Assembly: GCA_030055595.1 (NCBI GenBank)
Contig: JASFYH010000001.1
Coordinates: 149,224 to 213,223, forward strand
Length of the DNA: 64,000 bases
Direction: 5' to 3'
DNA from: Archaeoglobales archaeon
GTDB taxonomy: Archaea; Halobacteriota; Archaeoglobi; Archaeoglobales; Archaeoglobaceae
The translations under genes and the position numbers were made by a program. Positions 35,919 through 43,862 of this stretch are shown here, one piece after another. Numbering within the stretch: the stretch's first letter is position 1; each line of letters starts with the position of its first letter. The notes beneath the pieces are model-generated. The model had not been told where the DNA came from. It was given only the letters and a program-made list of their open reading frames with translations, and made no database searches.

Positions 35919-37081
35919 AGCTCGAAAAAGAGTTAAACGATATGGTAACAGCTTGTGCACAGTGCTTCTACTGCAGAGTTTGTCCAGCTTTTCAAACATT
36001 GAAGTGGGAGAGCGTTTCGCCAAGAGGAAGAGTTTACATGCTAAAGGGACTGCTAAAGAAGAAGATCAAGCTCGAACCTCAGCTTGTAGAGGACTTCTAC
36101 AAGTGCACCACCTGCGGGGCATGCGAGGAGCAATGTCAAACTGCGCTAAAGCTTGTAGAGCTCTGGGAAGCGGCAAGGCACGAGTTTGTTAAAGAGGGGC
36201 TCGCACCACTTGCGGTTCACAAAAAGCTTAGAGAACTTGCACAGAAAACTGACAACCCCTACGGAGAGCCAAAAGAAAAGAGAGAGGAGTGGATTAAGGG
36301 CTACAAGTATGAAGACAAGGCAGAAATCATGTATTTTGCGGGATGCACAGGAAGCTTCAGAGCGGTTGAGCTTGCAAAGAACACTGTTGACTTATTCAAT
36401 AAAGCGGGGCTTAAATTTGCATATGCGGGCAAGGATGAGTATTGCTGTGGATCGCCATTCCTCAGGACTGGGCAAAGAGATTTGGCTTACGAGTTATTCA
36501 AAAAGAACTATAATGAGTGGAAGAAGAGAGGTGTGAAGACAATCGTTTCGAGCTGTGCGGGATGCTATAGAACAATACTAATAGATTATCCAAAGATCGC
36601 AAAGGAGCTTGGCTTGGAGTGGAATTTCGAAGTTATGCACACATCACAGCTTGTGAACAAGCTAATAAAAGAGGGAAAGATTACTCCGCAGAAGCTGACA
36701 GCAAAGGTGACATATCACGATCCATGCCACCTTGGAAGGCATACGAAAGTTTATGAGGAGCCAAGAGAAGTGATAAAGGCAATAGGTGCAGAATTGGTTG
36801 AAATGGAGAGGAATAGAGGAGAATCGTTCTGCTGTGGTTCTGGTGGAGGAGTAAAGTCGCAGTTCAAGGATCTTGCGGGAGCCATCGGCAAAAACAGGAT
36901 TGAGGAGGCAAAGGAAACCGGAGCGGAGTATCTTATTTCCTGCTGTCCATTCTGCAAGTATCATCTCAAGCAGATGGCTGAAGAGCAGGGAATTCCAATA
37001 AAGGTGGTAGATCTCGTAGAAGTCGTTAACAACCTTGCAGTCAAAGGCGAATATAAAGGCAATGACATTCGCTGTGCCTAA
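35915..37081 (+). CDS. HdrD/GlcF-like iron-sulfur protein with two CCG domains
   Basis: An N-terminal ferredoxin part has CAQCFYCRVCP and CTTCGACEEQCQ, enough for two [4Fe-4S] clusters. Two CCG domains follow: CCGSPFLRTGQ with SSCAGCYRT, and CCGSGGGVKSQ with SCCPFCKYH. In HdrB/HdrD the CCG domains bind noncubane clusters that split heterodisulfide. The length (388) and pairing with a GlcD-like gene equally fit a lactate/glycolate oxidase Fe-S subunit, so the direction and substrate are open. Its place between mtr-cfbA and nifB favours heterodisulfide metabolism. Confidence 0.83.
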   Translation: MKLEKELNDMVTACAQCFYCRVCPAFQTLKWESVSPRGRVYMLKGLLKKKIKLEPQLVEDFYKCTTCGACEEQCQTALKLVELWEAARHEFVKEGLAPLAVHKKLRELAQKTDNPYGEPKEKREEWIKGYKYEDKAEIMYFAGCTGSFRAVELAKNTVDLFNKAGLKFAYAGKDEYCCGSPFLRTGQRDLAYELFKKNYNEWKKRGVKTIVSSCAGCYRTILIDYPKIAKELGLEWNFEVMHTSQLVNKLIKEGKITPQKLTAKVTYHDPCHLGRHTKVYEEPREVIKAIGAELVEMERNRGESFCCGSGGGVKSQFKDLAGAIGKNRIEEAKETGAEYLISCCPFCKYHLKQMAEEQGIPIKVVDLVEVVNNLAVKGEYKGNDIRCA

Positions 37082-37102
37082 TTTTTATTTTTGGTGATCT
37101 AA

Positions 37103-37837
37103 ATGGAGATTGCAGAGCTAAGAAGCAAGGCAAAGGAGCTGAGAGAAATTCTTGGTTTGAAAGGCTATATTGTGGGAGTTAAAATCTCTCCGAAAAGGCT
37201 TGAGGTTAATGCCAAAAGGCTAAAGGGCTACAGATACTGTCAAGCTCTAATGCAGGCAAGAAAGGGCGAGCATGTGCTTCTTGGAAAAGAAGAAATTGGT
37301 TGTGCAGCATCTGCAGACATATTTGGATTTAAAGAGCTTCCAGAAGGTTTTAAGACTGGGGAGCATTCGCTCAAGATCGGAATTTCAAAGGAGCCTGAAG
37401 TTGGAGCTAAGATCTATGGGGACGTTGAAAAATTCTCCGCGGGGGAAGTTGAGGATCTATACTTGTTCCCGCTTGAAACCGCAATAATGGAGCCAGACGT
37501 TGTTATTGTTGAAGATCAGCCTGAGAAGCTAATGTGGATCATGCTTGCTTATGTTAACGCAATTAAGGGCGAAAGAGTTGAGCTCAACACCGCGGTTATG
37601 AGAGCAACTTGTTTGGACTGCACCGCAATTCCCTATAAAAGGCAAAAAATAAACCTCAGCTTTGGCTGTTTTGGCTGTAGGATGGCTACCGACATAGCAG
37701 ACGACGAAGCTTTGCTCGGATTTCCATTCAAATTCTTTGAAGAGATTGCAGACTACGTGAAGCACTTCTCAAAGAATGCAATTCCAAGTGCAAGAGATAA
37801 GAAGGCTTATAAGGCACTTAAGGCTAAGGAAGGCTGA
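37103..37837 (+). CDS. DUF169 family protein
   Basis: A 244-residue protein of the DUF169 family, recognised from GVKISPKRLEVNAKRLKGYRYCQALMQARKGEHVLLGKE and the later EDQPEKLMWIMLAY. The cysteines are suggestive: YCQAL, IGCAAS, TCLDCTAIP and LSFGCFGCRMATDI, with two CxxC pairs near residues 171-197. DUF169 has no proven function that I know. It lies 5 bases before nifB and 21 after the HdrD-like gene, so it may share the redox or cluster-assembly work of this operon. Confidence 0.78.
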   Translation: MEIAELRSKAKELREILGLKGYIVGVKISPKRLEVNAKRLKGYRYCQALMQARKGEHVLLGKEEIGCAASADIFGFKELPEGFKTGEHSLKIGISKEPEVGAKIYGDVEKFSAGEVEDLYLFPLETAIMEPDVVIVEDQPEKLMWIMLAYVNAIKGERVELNTAVMRATCLDCTAIPYKRQKINLSFGCFGCRMATDIADDEALLGFPFKFFEEIADYVKHFSKNAIPSARDKKAYKALKAKEG

Positions 37838-37842
37838 GAGAA

Positions 37843-38709
37843 ATGAAAGAAGAGACGTGGGACAAAGTTGGGAGCAAATTTGCCCATCTGACCTCTGCCC
37901 ACCCATGCTACAGCCATGAGGCACATTTCAAGTTTGCAAGAATTCATCTACCCGTGGCGCCGAAATGCAACATTCAGTGTGGCTACTGCACAAGAAAGAT
38001 TGACAAATGCGAATATCGCCCGGGAGTTTCTGCGTGTATAGTGAATGCTGAAGAAGCTTTGAAGAGAGTTGAAGAAGCCCGAAAGAACTACCCGCTTAAG
38101 GTTGTAGGAATTGCTGGTCCTGGCGAAGTTCTCGCAAACGAAGAGTCTTTTAAGACTCTCAAGCTCGTTCACGAAAAATATCCCGAGCTTATTCTCTGCA
38201 TAGCAACAAATGGACTTCTTTTGGCTGACAAAATTGAAGATCTTAAGAGCTTGAACGTCAAAACGGTCACGGTGACAGTCAATGCTCTTGATCCAGAGAT
38301 CGGGGCAAAGATCTATGAATGGGTTGAATACAATGGTAAAAGGCTCAGTGGTGTTGAAGGGGCAAAGTTTTTGATCGAGAAACAGCTTGAAGGAATAAAA
38401 GCTTCAGCTGAGGCGGGAATGGCTGTGAAGGTTAACACAGTGTTAATTCCCGGGCTTAATGAAGGCGAGATTGAAAAGATTGCGATTGAGGCTAAGAAAA
38501 GAGGAGCTTTTATAATGAATATAATCCCCCTTATTCCGCTCCACAGCTTTAAGGACTGGAGAAAGCCAACTTGCGAAGAGCTTGAAAAGGCAAGGGAGGT
38601 TGCTTCAAAGCATTTAAGAGTTTTTAGACTTTGCAGACAGTGCAGGGCTGACGCATGCGGAATTCCGGGAAAGGAGAAAGCTGTGGGTAGCACATACTTC
38701 CATGGTTAG
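37843..38709 (+). CDS. nifB: Radical SAM cluster-assembly protein NifB
   Basis: Makes the [8Fe-9S-C] NifB cofactor from two [4Fe-4S] clusters and a SAM-derived carbon. The radical SAM triad is C42, C46, C49 (APKCNIQCGYCTRK), preceded by the NifB-specific HPCYSHEAHFKFARIHLP (H20, C22) and ended by LCRQCRADACGIPG (C264, C267), which supply ligands to the substrate clusters in characterised NifB. Length 288 is the short archaeal form without a NafY domain. No nifDKEN is present. Given L-cluster-like centres in the MCR activation complex, its likely client is MCR activation; that step is inference. Confidence 0.88.
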   Translation: MKEETWDKVGSKFAHLTSAHPCYSHEAHFKFARIHLPVAPKCNIQCGYCTRKIDKCEYRPGVSACIVNAEEALKRVEEARKNYPLKVVGIAGPGEVLANEESFKTLKLVHEKYPELILCIATNGLLLADKIEDLKSLNVKTVTVTVNALDPEIGAKIYEWVEYNGKRLSGVEGAKFLIEKQLEGIKASAEAGMAVKVNTVLIPGLNEGEIEKIAIEAKKRGAFIMNIIPLIPLHSFKDWRKPTCEELEKAREVASKHLRVFRLCRQCRADACGIPGKEKAVGSTYFHG

Positions 38710-40150
38710 GTTATCTTTTTTATCTTCTAAACCTCGAATTGCCCGTAGCGAGTATATCTCCCTTCATAAAAAATCGAATGGAGCATCGATGGAAGCGGGC
38801 GGAATAACGCTTTTTGTAGTGGCATCTGTAGAGGTTGGTAATACCACTACAAAGTGCATTTTAACCGCAACCGATTTAGGATTAGGAAAAACTTTTTTGG
38901 TTAACAAGACCGTTAAGCTCACTCGAAACGTTAGAAAGCCAAGAATCGGAGAAACGGTATTTGGAGAAACGATCTTTGGGACACCACTTACAAGGCAGTC
39001 GGTTGCTGAGATCGTAGGTGATTGCATAATCGAATCCTGCAATAAGGCGGGGATAAGTGTTGCTGAGATTGACTTCGTAGTTCGCTCAACTGGTGTTGTT
39101 GCTCACTTCGAAAATCCGAGCGACATAGGAACCTTTATTCAGGCTTTGGCGGATGGAGCCCTTTTAGCGGGTGTTCCACCGAGTAAAATGGTGCCAGCGG
39201 TTACCAAGGAGAATCTTCCCGAAAAAGTGCGGAGATATAGCCTTCTCGACAAAGTCTTTTTCGATGGCTCAGTTGCGGGTGTTCTGCCCCCAAGAGGTTC
39301 TACGGGAGCTGAGATCGTTGCCAACGAGATGGAAGGAGAACTTTCGACTGCGGGCATTAAGGAGGGAGCAAAATGGACTGACGTTGATTTCAGAAATCCT
39401 TGCATTTCTATGGACTTCGGGACTACTTTTAAAGGCAGAATTACAAATGACGATTTACCATATGCAAGAACCATAGGCAACTTTTGCGGGCTTGGCGGAG
39501 CGATTGCGGATACAATAACAAAGGGTTTTTTAAAGCAGAAGGACGCTTCAGCCATTGATTTGAAATTTGAAAGTGATTATGGTGTTGGCGAGGAGGCTTT
39601 CGAGCTTTCTGAGGAGATCCATAAGCATATCAGAGTAGAAAAATTGTCTTCGAATTGCAAGAGATTTGGTAAGATTCCTGTAAATGCAAAAGCTGCTGAG
39701 GATGCGGGGATCTTGCTTGTAGGATGTGATGTGGGCGATAACGGGAGCAAGTTTGGGGAACTTGAAAAAATTGGGGCTGAGATCAGAGATCAAAAGCTTC
39801 TACTTGCAACGCTTGACGTTGTGATGGCAAAGATCTTCAGAAGGGCTCTCGAAGTTGTGCATAGCGAGGGTTTTTTTATGGAGAACATGGCAATCGGGAT
39901 CACAGGAAGAGCGGGTATTACTGGAAAGAAGCCTTGGCTTTTCCTCGAGGAGCTCAAAGATCTTGGGTTATACAAAAAGCCCGAAAAAAACATTGTTTTC
40001 GTTGATGACGGGTTGGCAAGGGGTGCTGCGGTTATGGCAAGGTGCATGAACGCCCTCGGAAATCCAAAGAATCCGCTTGGTGGCTTGAGAATGAGTGGTT
40101 GCGTATTGGGTGAAAGAATAAAATTGCAGTCAGGCTACTTTACCTCCTGA
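38702..40150 (+). CDS. Methanogenesis marker protein 14
   Basis: A 482-residue marker family protein with an ASKHA-like phosphate loop, VVASVEVGNTTTKCILTAT, near residue 40, and the highly conserved STGAEIVANEMEGELSTAGIKEGAKWTDVDF and SMDFGTTFKGR. It resembles reactivating ATPases of corrinoid proteins and 2-hydroxyacyl-CoA dehydratase activators; function unproven. The start at 38702 overlaps the nifB stop by 8 bases; an internal ATG at 38789 (MEAGGITL) is possible, since a T-rich word lies just after the first start. It overlaps the convergent A2-like gene by 16 bases. Confidence 0.86.
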   Translation: MVRLSFLSSKPRIARSEYISLHKKSNGASMEAGGITLFVVASVEVGNTTTKCILTATDLGLGKTFLVNKTVKLTRNVRKPRIGETVFGETIFGTPLTRQSVAEIVGDCIIESCNKAGISVAEIDFVVRSTGVVAHFENPSDIGTFIQALADGALLAGVPPSKMVPAVTKENLPEKVRRYSLLDKVFFDGSVAGVLPPRGSTGAEIVANEMEGELSTAGIKEGAKWTDVDFRNPCISMDFGTTFKGRITNDDLPYARTIGNFCGLGGAIADTITKGFLKQKDASAIDLKFESDYGVGEEAFELSEEIHKHIRVEKLSSNCKRFGKIPVNAKAAEDAGILLVGCDVGDNGSKFGELEKIGAEIRDQKLLLATLDVVMAKIFRRALEVVHSEGFFMENMAIGITGRAGITGKKPWLFLEELKDLGLYKKPEKNIVFVDDGLARGAAVMARCMNALGNPKNPLGGLRMSGCVLGERIKLQSGYFTS

Positions 40151-41769
40151 ACTTTCCCATTTTCTACGAGCAAAACTCTGTCTGAAAGCTCTTTTATTAG
40201 CTCATGCTGATGGCTGACAACTATGATCGTGGTTCTGTCTTTCAAGTTCATTTCCTTTAGGAAATTTGCAACTTTTCTGAGCGTTACTGGATCAATGTCT
40301 CCGAATGGCTCGTCAAGGACCAAGATCTTGGGCTTTGTTATTGAAGCCAAGGCAATTCCGAGTCTAACCGCCTCGCCACCTGAAAGCTCATGGCTCTGGC
40401 GTTCAAGGATCTCTGCGGGCAAGTTAATTCTTTCAAGGATTGGGTAGACATTTGTTAGATCTTCTGAACTCTCAGGGAAAAGCTCATTTATGATCCCATA
40501 GGGCAATCCTAACCTTCTCAGCCTGATCTCCGCCTCTTCTTTCGGAAGATCGGTCATCCTGTAGATCGCATCAAAAAGACTCTCGCTTATTCCAAGCTCC
40601 TCAGCCTTTTTCATAGCTTCCTGAACCGCGGTCTCTCGCTTTATTCTGATCTTATACGACACCATCTCCCCTACCTTTGCCCAAAAAGGCAGAGCAAACT
40701 CTTGGTGAAGGATCCCGATCTTTCTCCTGATCTCAACGTTTTTCCTGCCGAACTCACTTAAATTTACCCATTTTCTTTCAGGTCTGAGCATCACTTTACC
40801 CTGGTCTGGTAGCTCAAGTCCCGAGATAAGCCTTGCAAGAACGGTTTTACCACTCCCGCTTTTACCAATAAAGCCTACAATCTCGCCTCTTCTAATTGAA
40901 AAGGAAACATCTCTAAGATCTAACGTTTGACCTCCGGGAACAACGTAATACCTCTTTCTAACATTTTCGAGCCGAATTACCTCTCCGCCTATCCTCTTTC
41001 TTCCAACCTTTGGTGGCTCAAGCTCTGCAAGAAACTTTGAGATCATTTCTTCAGCACTTCCCTGATCTAAAATCTTGCCCCGATCCATCAATACAACCCT
41101 TTCAGCGAGCTCTCTGTGAATTTCGGGCATGTGGGATGAGAAAATCACAGTTATTCCAAGCTCCTCATTTACCCTCTTGATCGTCTCTATCGCCTTTTTA
41201 CGGGTTTCAGGACATGTCATTGTGCCAAATTCGTCTAAAAGCAAAATTGAGGGTTTTTTAGCAAGCTGTCTCGCTAATATCAGCCTTTGCTTTTCGCCAC
41301 CACTGAGAATCTCAGCCCAGCACTCCGCTTTGTGCTTTAGATCCACAATTTCGAGCAGTTTCATTGCCTCTTCGTGCATCTCTTCATAGTAAACTGAATC
41401 CCATTCTGGCAAGATCTCTTCACCAAATCTGAGGTAAGCCAAGGCTCTGATAACATTTTCAACAACTTTTTCAGACCAGAGTCCAAAGGAACGCTGTAAA
41501 TGGATTGCGGTTTTTTCCATTACGTTTCTGAAATCTCCTCTCGTTGATTCTGGAGTTAGGCGAAGACCATCGATCAGAACTTCCCCCTCGTCAAAGATCT
41601 CCGCCCCTCTGAGTATTCTTAGCAGTGTAGTCTTCCCACTACCGCTTTTGCCAAGCAAACCAACCATTTCCCCCTTCTCTATGCCCAAATAGTCCAGTTC
41701 GAGGGCTTTCAGCGTTTTTCCATCGCTGAGTGTGTATTTTTTGACAAGATTACGAACTTCTACGATCAT
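40135..41769 (-). CDS. Second A2-type double ABC ATPase (AtwA paralogue)
   Basis: Two fused ABC domains in 544 residues, no membrane part. Domain 1: GKSGSGKTTLLRIL, signature LSGGEKQR, and an unusual Walker B continuation LLLDEFGTMTCPET. Domain 2: GKSGSGKTVLARL, signature LSGGEAVR and VLDEPFGDIDP. The order of parts and the QRSFGLWSE / HQEFALPFW segments mirror A2, but the Cys-pair insertion of the 22377-24113 copy is absent. It is in one cluster with mmp8 and DUF2284. It may be a second activator, perhaps for another state or partner. Confidence 0.82.
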   Translation of the reverse strand: MIVEVRNLVKKYTLSDGKTLKALELDYLGIEKGEMVGLLGKSGSGKTTLLRILRGAEIFDEGEVLIDGLRLTPESTRGDFRNVMEKTAIHLQRSFGLWSEKVVENVIRALAYLRFGEEILPEWDSVYYEEMHEEAMKLLEIVDLKHKAECWAEILSGGEKQRLILARQLAKKPSILLLDEFGTMTCPETRKKAIETIKRVNEELGITVIFSSHMPEIHRELAERVVLMDRGKILDQGSAEEMISKFLAELEPPKVGRKRIGGEVIRLENVRKRYYVVPGGQTLDLRDVSFSIRRGEIVGFIGKSGSGKTVLARLISGLELPDQGKVMLRPERKWVNLSEFGRKNVEIRRKIGILHQEFALPFWAKVGEMVSYKIRIKRETAVQEAMKKAEELGISESLFDAIYRMTDLPKEEAEIRLRRLGLPYGIINELFPESSEDLTNVYPILERINLPAEILERQSHELSGGEAVRLGIALASITKPKILVLDEPFGDIDPVTLRKVANFLKEMNLKDRTTIIVVSHQHELIKELSDRVLLVENGKVQEVK

Positions 41770-41777
41770 ATCATCAC

Positions 41778-42623
41778 CTACAGCAAGGGTTCTGGTTGGT
41801 TCTGGCTGAGATATGGAAGTTGCTTTGGGGTTATAAGGATTCCATCCAGATCTTTAGCCCTTTCGAGAAGGGCAAGTTTTCCGAATTCCGACACAGCAAC
41901 GATCGGGATAGCTTCACCCACCTGAGCTTTTACAATCCCCTTAAGGTTCTCCCGCAAGCTCTTAGAGGCACAAAGAGTTATCAGATCAAAATTCAGCATA
42001 TCTGCTTTATTCCAATCAACTCCAGTTGTGTGAACCGCAAATTTTAGAATTTTAACACCCTTCTCCTTTTCGATCTCAGCAATGGCTTTTGCCTCTTCTG
42101 GAGTTGTAAGGGTGACCCCTATTCTTCTGAAACCCTTCTCTAAAGCAAAAAACACACCCTTCACTTGATCGATCTCCGCAGTCTTGCTAACAACAAATCC
42201 ACCTTCTTTTTCGATTCTCTCTATAACTTCAGGAATAGGAGAAGTCTTTATCAAACCTGAAATTCTCCCGCCAAGTCCCTGAACGAGCTTAGGGTTAGAA
42301 GTAACAACTGTCCCAGCACAGTCCGCAGCGATCACAACCGCATCAAGAAAACCGCTTTTAAGACAGCTAAAAAAGATCTCTGAAGCACCAAAGGTTGCAA
42401 AAACCCGATCATCTAAAATTTTCCTTTTAGCGGTAAAAAGTCCAAAGTTTTCGATGCGGTAGCTGAGATTTTTCAGAACTTCTTCTTTAGTTATTCTGTC
42501 TATTCCATGAAGTTTTTTGAAAAGTGGGCAATAATCCAGCTTTGGTTCTGAAACTTCAACAACTTTGCCATTTCTAACAACCGCTCTTGCCTTTCCAAGA
42601 AGCTCCATTACATGCTCGTCCAA
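41778..42623 (-). CDS. Methanogenesis marker protein 8 (DUF2099)
   Basis: A 281-residue protein of the DUF2099 family. Characteristic parts are GKARAVVRNGKVVEVSEPKLDYCPLFKKLHGI, TFGASEIFFSCLKSGFLDAVVIAADCAGTVVTSNP and GLGGRISGLIKTSPIPEVIERIE. Cysteines at DYCPLF, FFSCLK, AADCAG and TLCASK could bind metal. The 42623 start is TTG just after ggtggt; an ATG five codons in (42608) is an alternative. It is 8 bases from each neighbour, in an operon DUF2284-mmp8-A2 paralogue. Function unknown. Confidence 0.84.
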   Translation of the reverse strand: MDEHVMELLGKARAVVRNGKVVEVSEPKLDYCPLFKKLHGIDRITKEEVLKNLSYRIENFGLFTAKRKILDDRVFATFGASEIFFSCLKSGFLDAVVIAADCAGTVVTSNPKLVQGLGGRISGLIKTSPIPEVIERIEKEGGFVVSKTAEIDQVKGVFFALEKGFRRIGVTLTTPEEAKAIAEIEKEKGVKILKFAVHTTGVDWNKADMLNFDLITLCASKSLRENLKGIVKAQVGEAIPIVAVSEFGKLALLERAKDLDGILITPKQLPYLSQNQPEPLL

Positions 42624-42631
42624 TCTACCAC

Positions 42632-43219
42632 CTATTCAAGCAGTAGCAATCCGAAAAATAAGATCCTTTCTGAAGGTGAAGTCAGAACTTCCAATTCGTA
42701 GCCCGCGTTTTTAACAGTTTGAAAAACATCAATGCCAGTCGCCTCCATTGCGGGTCTAACTTTGTGCGGAAACTTGCAGTAGCGTTTTGGATCGAGATCC
42801 ACGTTTTCGAGTTTCTCAACTGGACAAGGATCGCAGTAGGGACAAGGAAGCCCATAGAGGGCAAAAGCTTTGTAGTAGCCATTGAGATAGGCGGTCCGCT
42901 CAAGTTCGAACATCTTGTCGTAGAAGGCTCTTAAAGTGTTCATTAGAAAGTGGTGAATGCGTTCTGGCGGTTGTGAGTGGTTTGGTTCAGCCTCAAATCT
43001 TGCAATGATCGCCTTTTTGTAGCATTTTACCAGCTTTCTTGTCTCTTCAACTGGAGGAACAAAAGGAGGGCAGTTTAGATGTTTTCCGTAAGCTTTGCAA
43101 CCGAACATACACTTCCATCTGACCCACTCTGAAATTACAATGCTCTCTGTTGAGATCACCTTGAAATCTGGGTGAATCTTTCGAAGTTCTTCGATTAATT
43201 CCTCAAAATTCTTTTTCAT
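42632..43219 (-). CDS. DUF2284 family predicted metal-binding protein
   Basis: A 195-residue protein with a cysteine pattern suited to an iron-sulfur centre: RWKCMFGCKAYGKHLNCPPFVPP (three Cys) and GLPCPYCDPCPVEK later, plus RYCKFPHKVRPAMEATGID. This matches the DUF2284 family, found widely in anaerobes with unknown function. First gene of a three-gene operon with mmp8 and the A2 paralogue, which hints at a redox role near MCR activation. Confidence 0.78.
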   Translation of the reverse strand: MKKNFEELIEELRKIHPDFKVISTESIVISEWVRWKCMFGCKAYGKHLNCPPFVPPVEETRKLVKCYKKAIIARFEAEPNHSQPPERIHHFLMNTLRAFYDKMFELERTAYLNGYYKAFALYGLPCPYCDPCPVEKLENVDLDPKRYCKFPHKVRPAMEATGIDVFQTVKNAGYELEVLTSPSERILFFGLLLLE

Positions 43220-43300
43220 GTCCCGTCTTGAGGCTCAGAATTGATAAAATTTGCTGAATTTTTAAGCAAAAGATATATACACAAAATTATGAGTTTAGCT

Positions 43301-43861
43301 ATGAAAGTGCTTGGAATTTGTGGATCGCCAAGAAAAGGTGCAAATACGGAATTTGCCCTGAATTTTACATTGAATTCTCTTAAAGAGCTCGGTTTCGACA
43401 CTGAGGCAATTTTACTTTCTGAAAAGGAAGTGAATTTCTGCAATCACTGTGGAAAATGCTTAGAAGGGAAAGAGTGCCCAATAAAAGATAATGCTAAGGA
43501 AATTTTCGAAAAAATGCTCGTTGCGGATGCCATAATTATCGCTTCGCCAGTTTACTACGTCGGAATAACCGCTCAGATCAAGGCTTTGTTTGACAGGAGC
43601 ATTATGGTTAGGGGCAAGCTTAAGGGAAAGGTTGGCGGAGCCATAGCGGTCGGGCAGGCAAGGAATGGTGGACAGGAGATCGTTTGCGATCAGATCCACC
43701 AGTGGATGCTCTCGCATGAAATGAGGCTTGCAAGCATGAGATTTGGCGGAATGCTCATAGGCTCAATGAAGGACTTTGAAGCGGTTAAGAGGGACGAGGC
43801 TGGGCTCAATTCGTGCAAGAATCTCGCTAAGAAGATCGCTGAAGCTTTGCAGTCAAAGTAG
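43301..43861 (+). CDS. Iron-sulfur flavoprotein (second Isf-type)
   Basis: Flavodoxin-like protein of 186 residues starting MKVLGICGSPRKGANTE. The compact motif CNHCGKCLEGKEC (C-x2-C-x2-C-x5-C) marks a [4Fe-4S] cluster and ASPVYYVGITAQIKALFDR the FMN site. A TATA-like gatatata at about 43271-43279 is about 25 nt before this ATG, favouring a leaderless start over ATGs upstream. It is followed by mmp4 after one base. It could supply electrons in F420, CoM or activation chemistry; partner unknown. Confidence 0.85.
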   Translation: MKVLGICGSPRKGANTEFALNFTLNSLKELGFDTEAILLSEKEVNFCNHCGKCLEGKECPIKDNAKEIFEKMLVADAIIIASPVYYVGITAQIKALFDRSIMVRGKLKGKVGGAIAVGQARNGGQEIVCDQIHQWMLSHEMRLASMRFGGMLIGSMKDFEAVKRDEAGLNSCKNLAKKIAEALQSK

Positions 43862-43862
43862 T

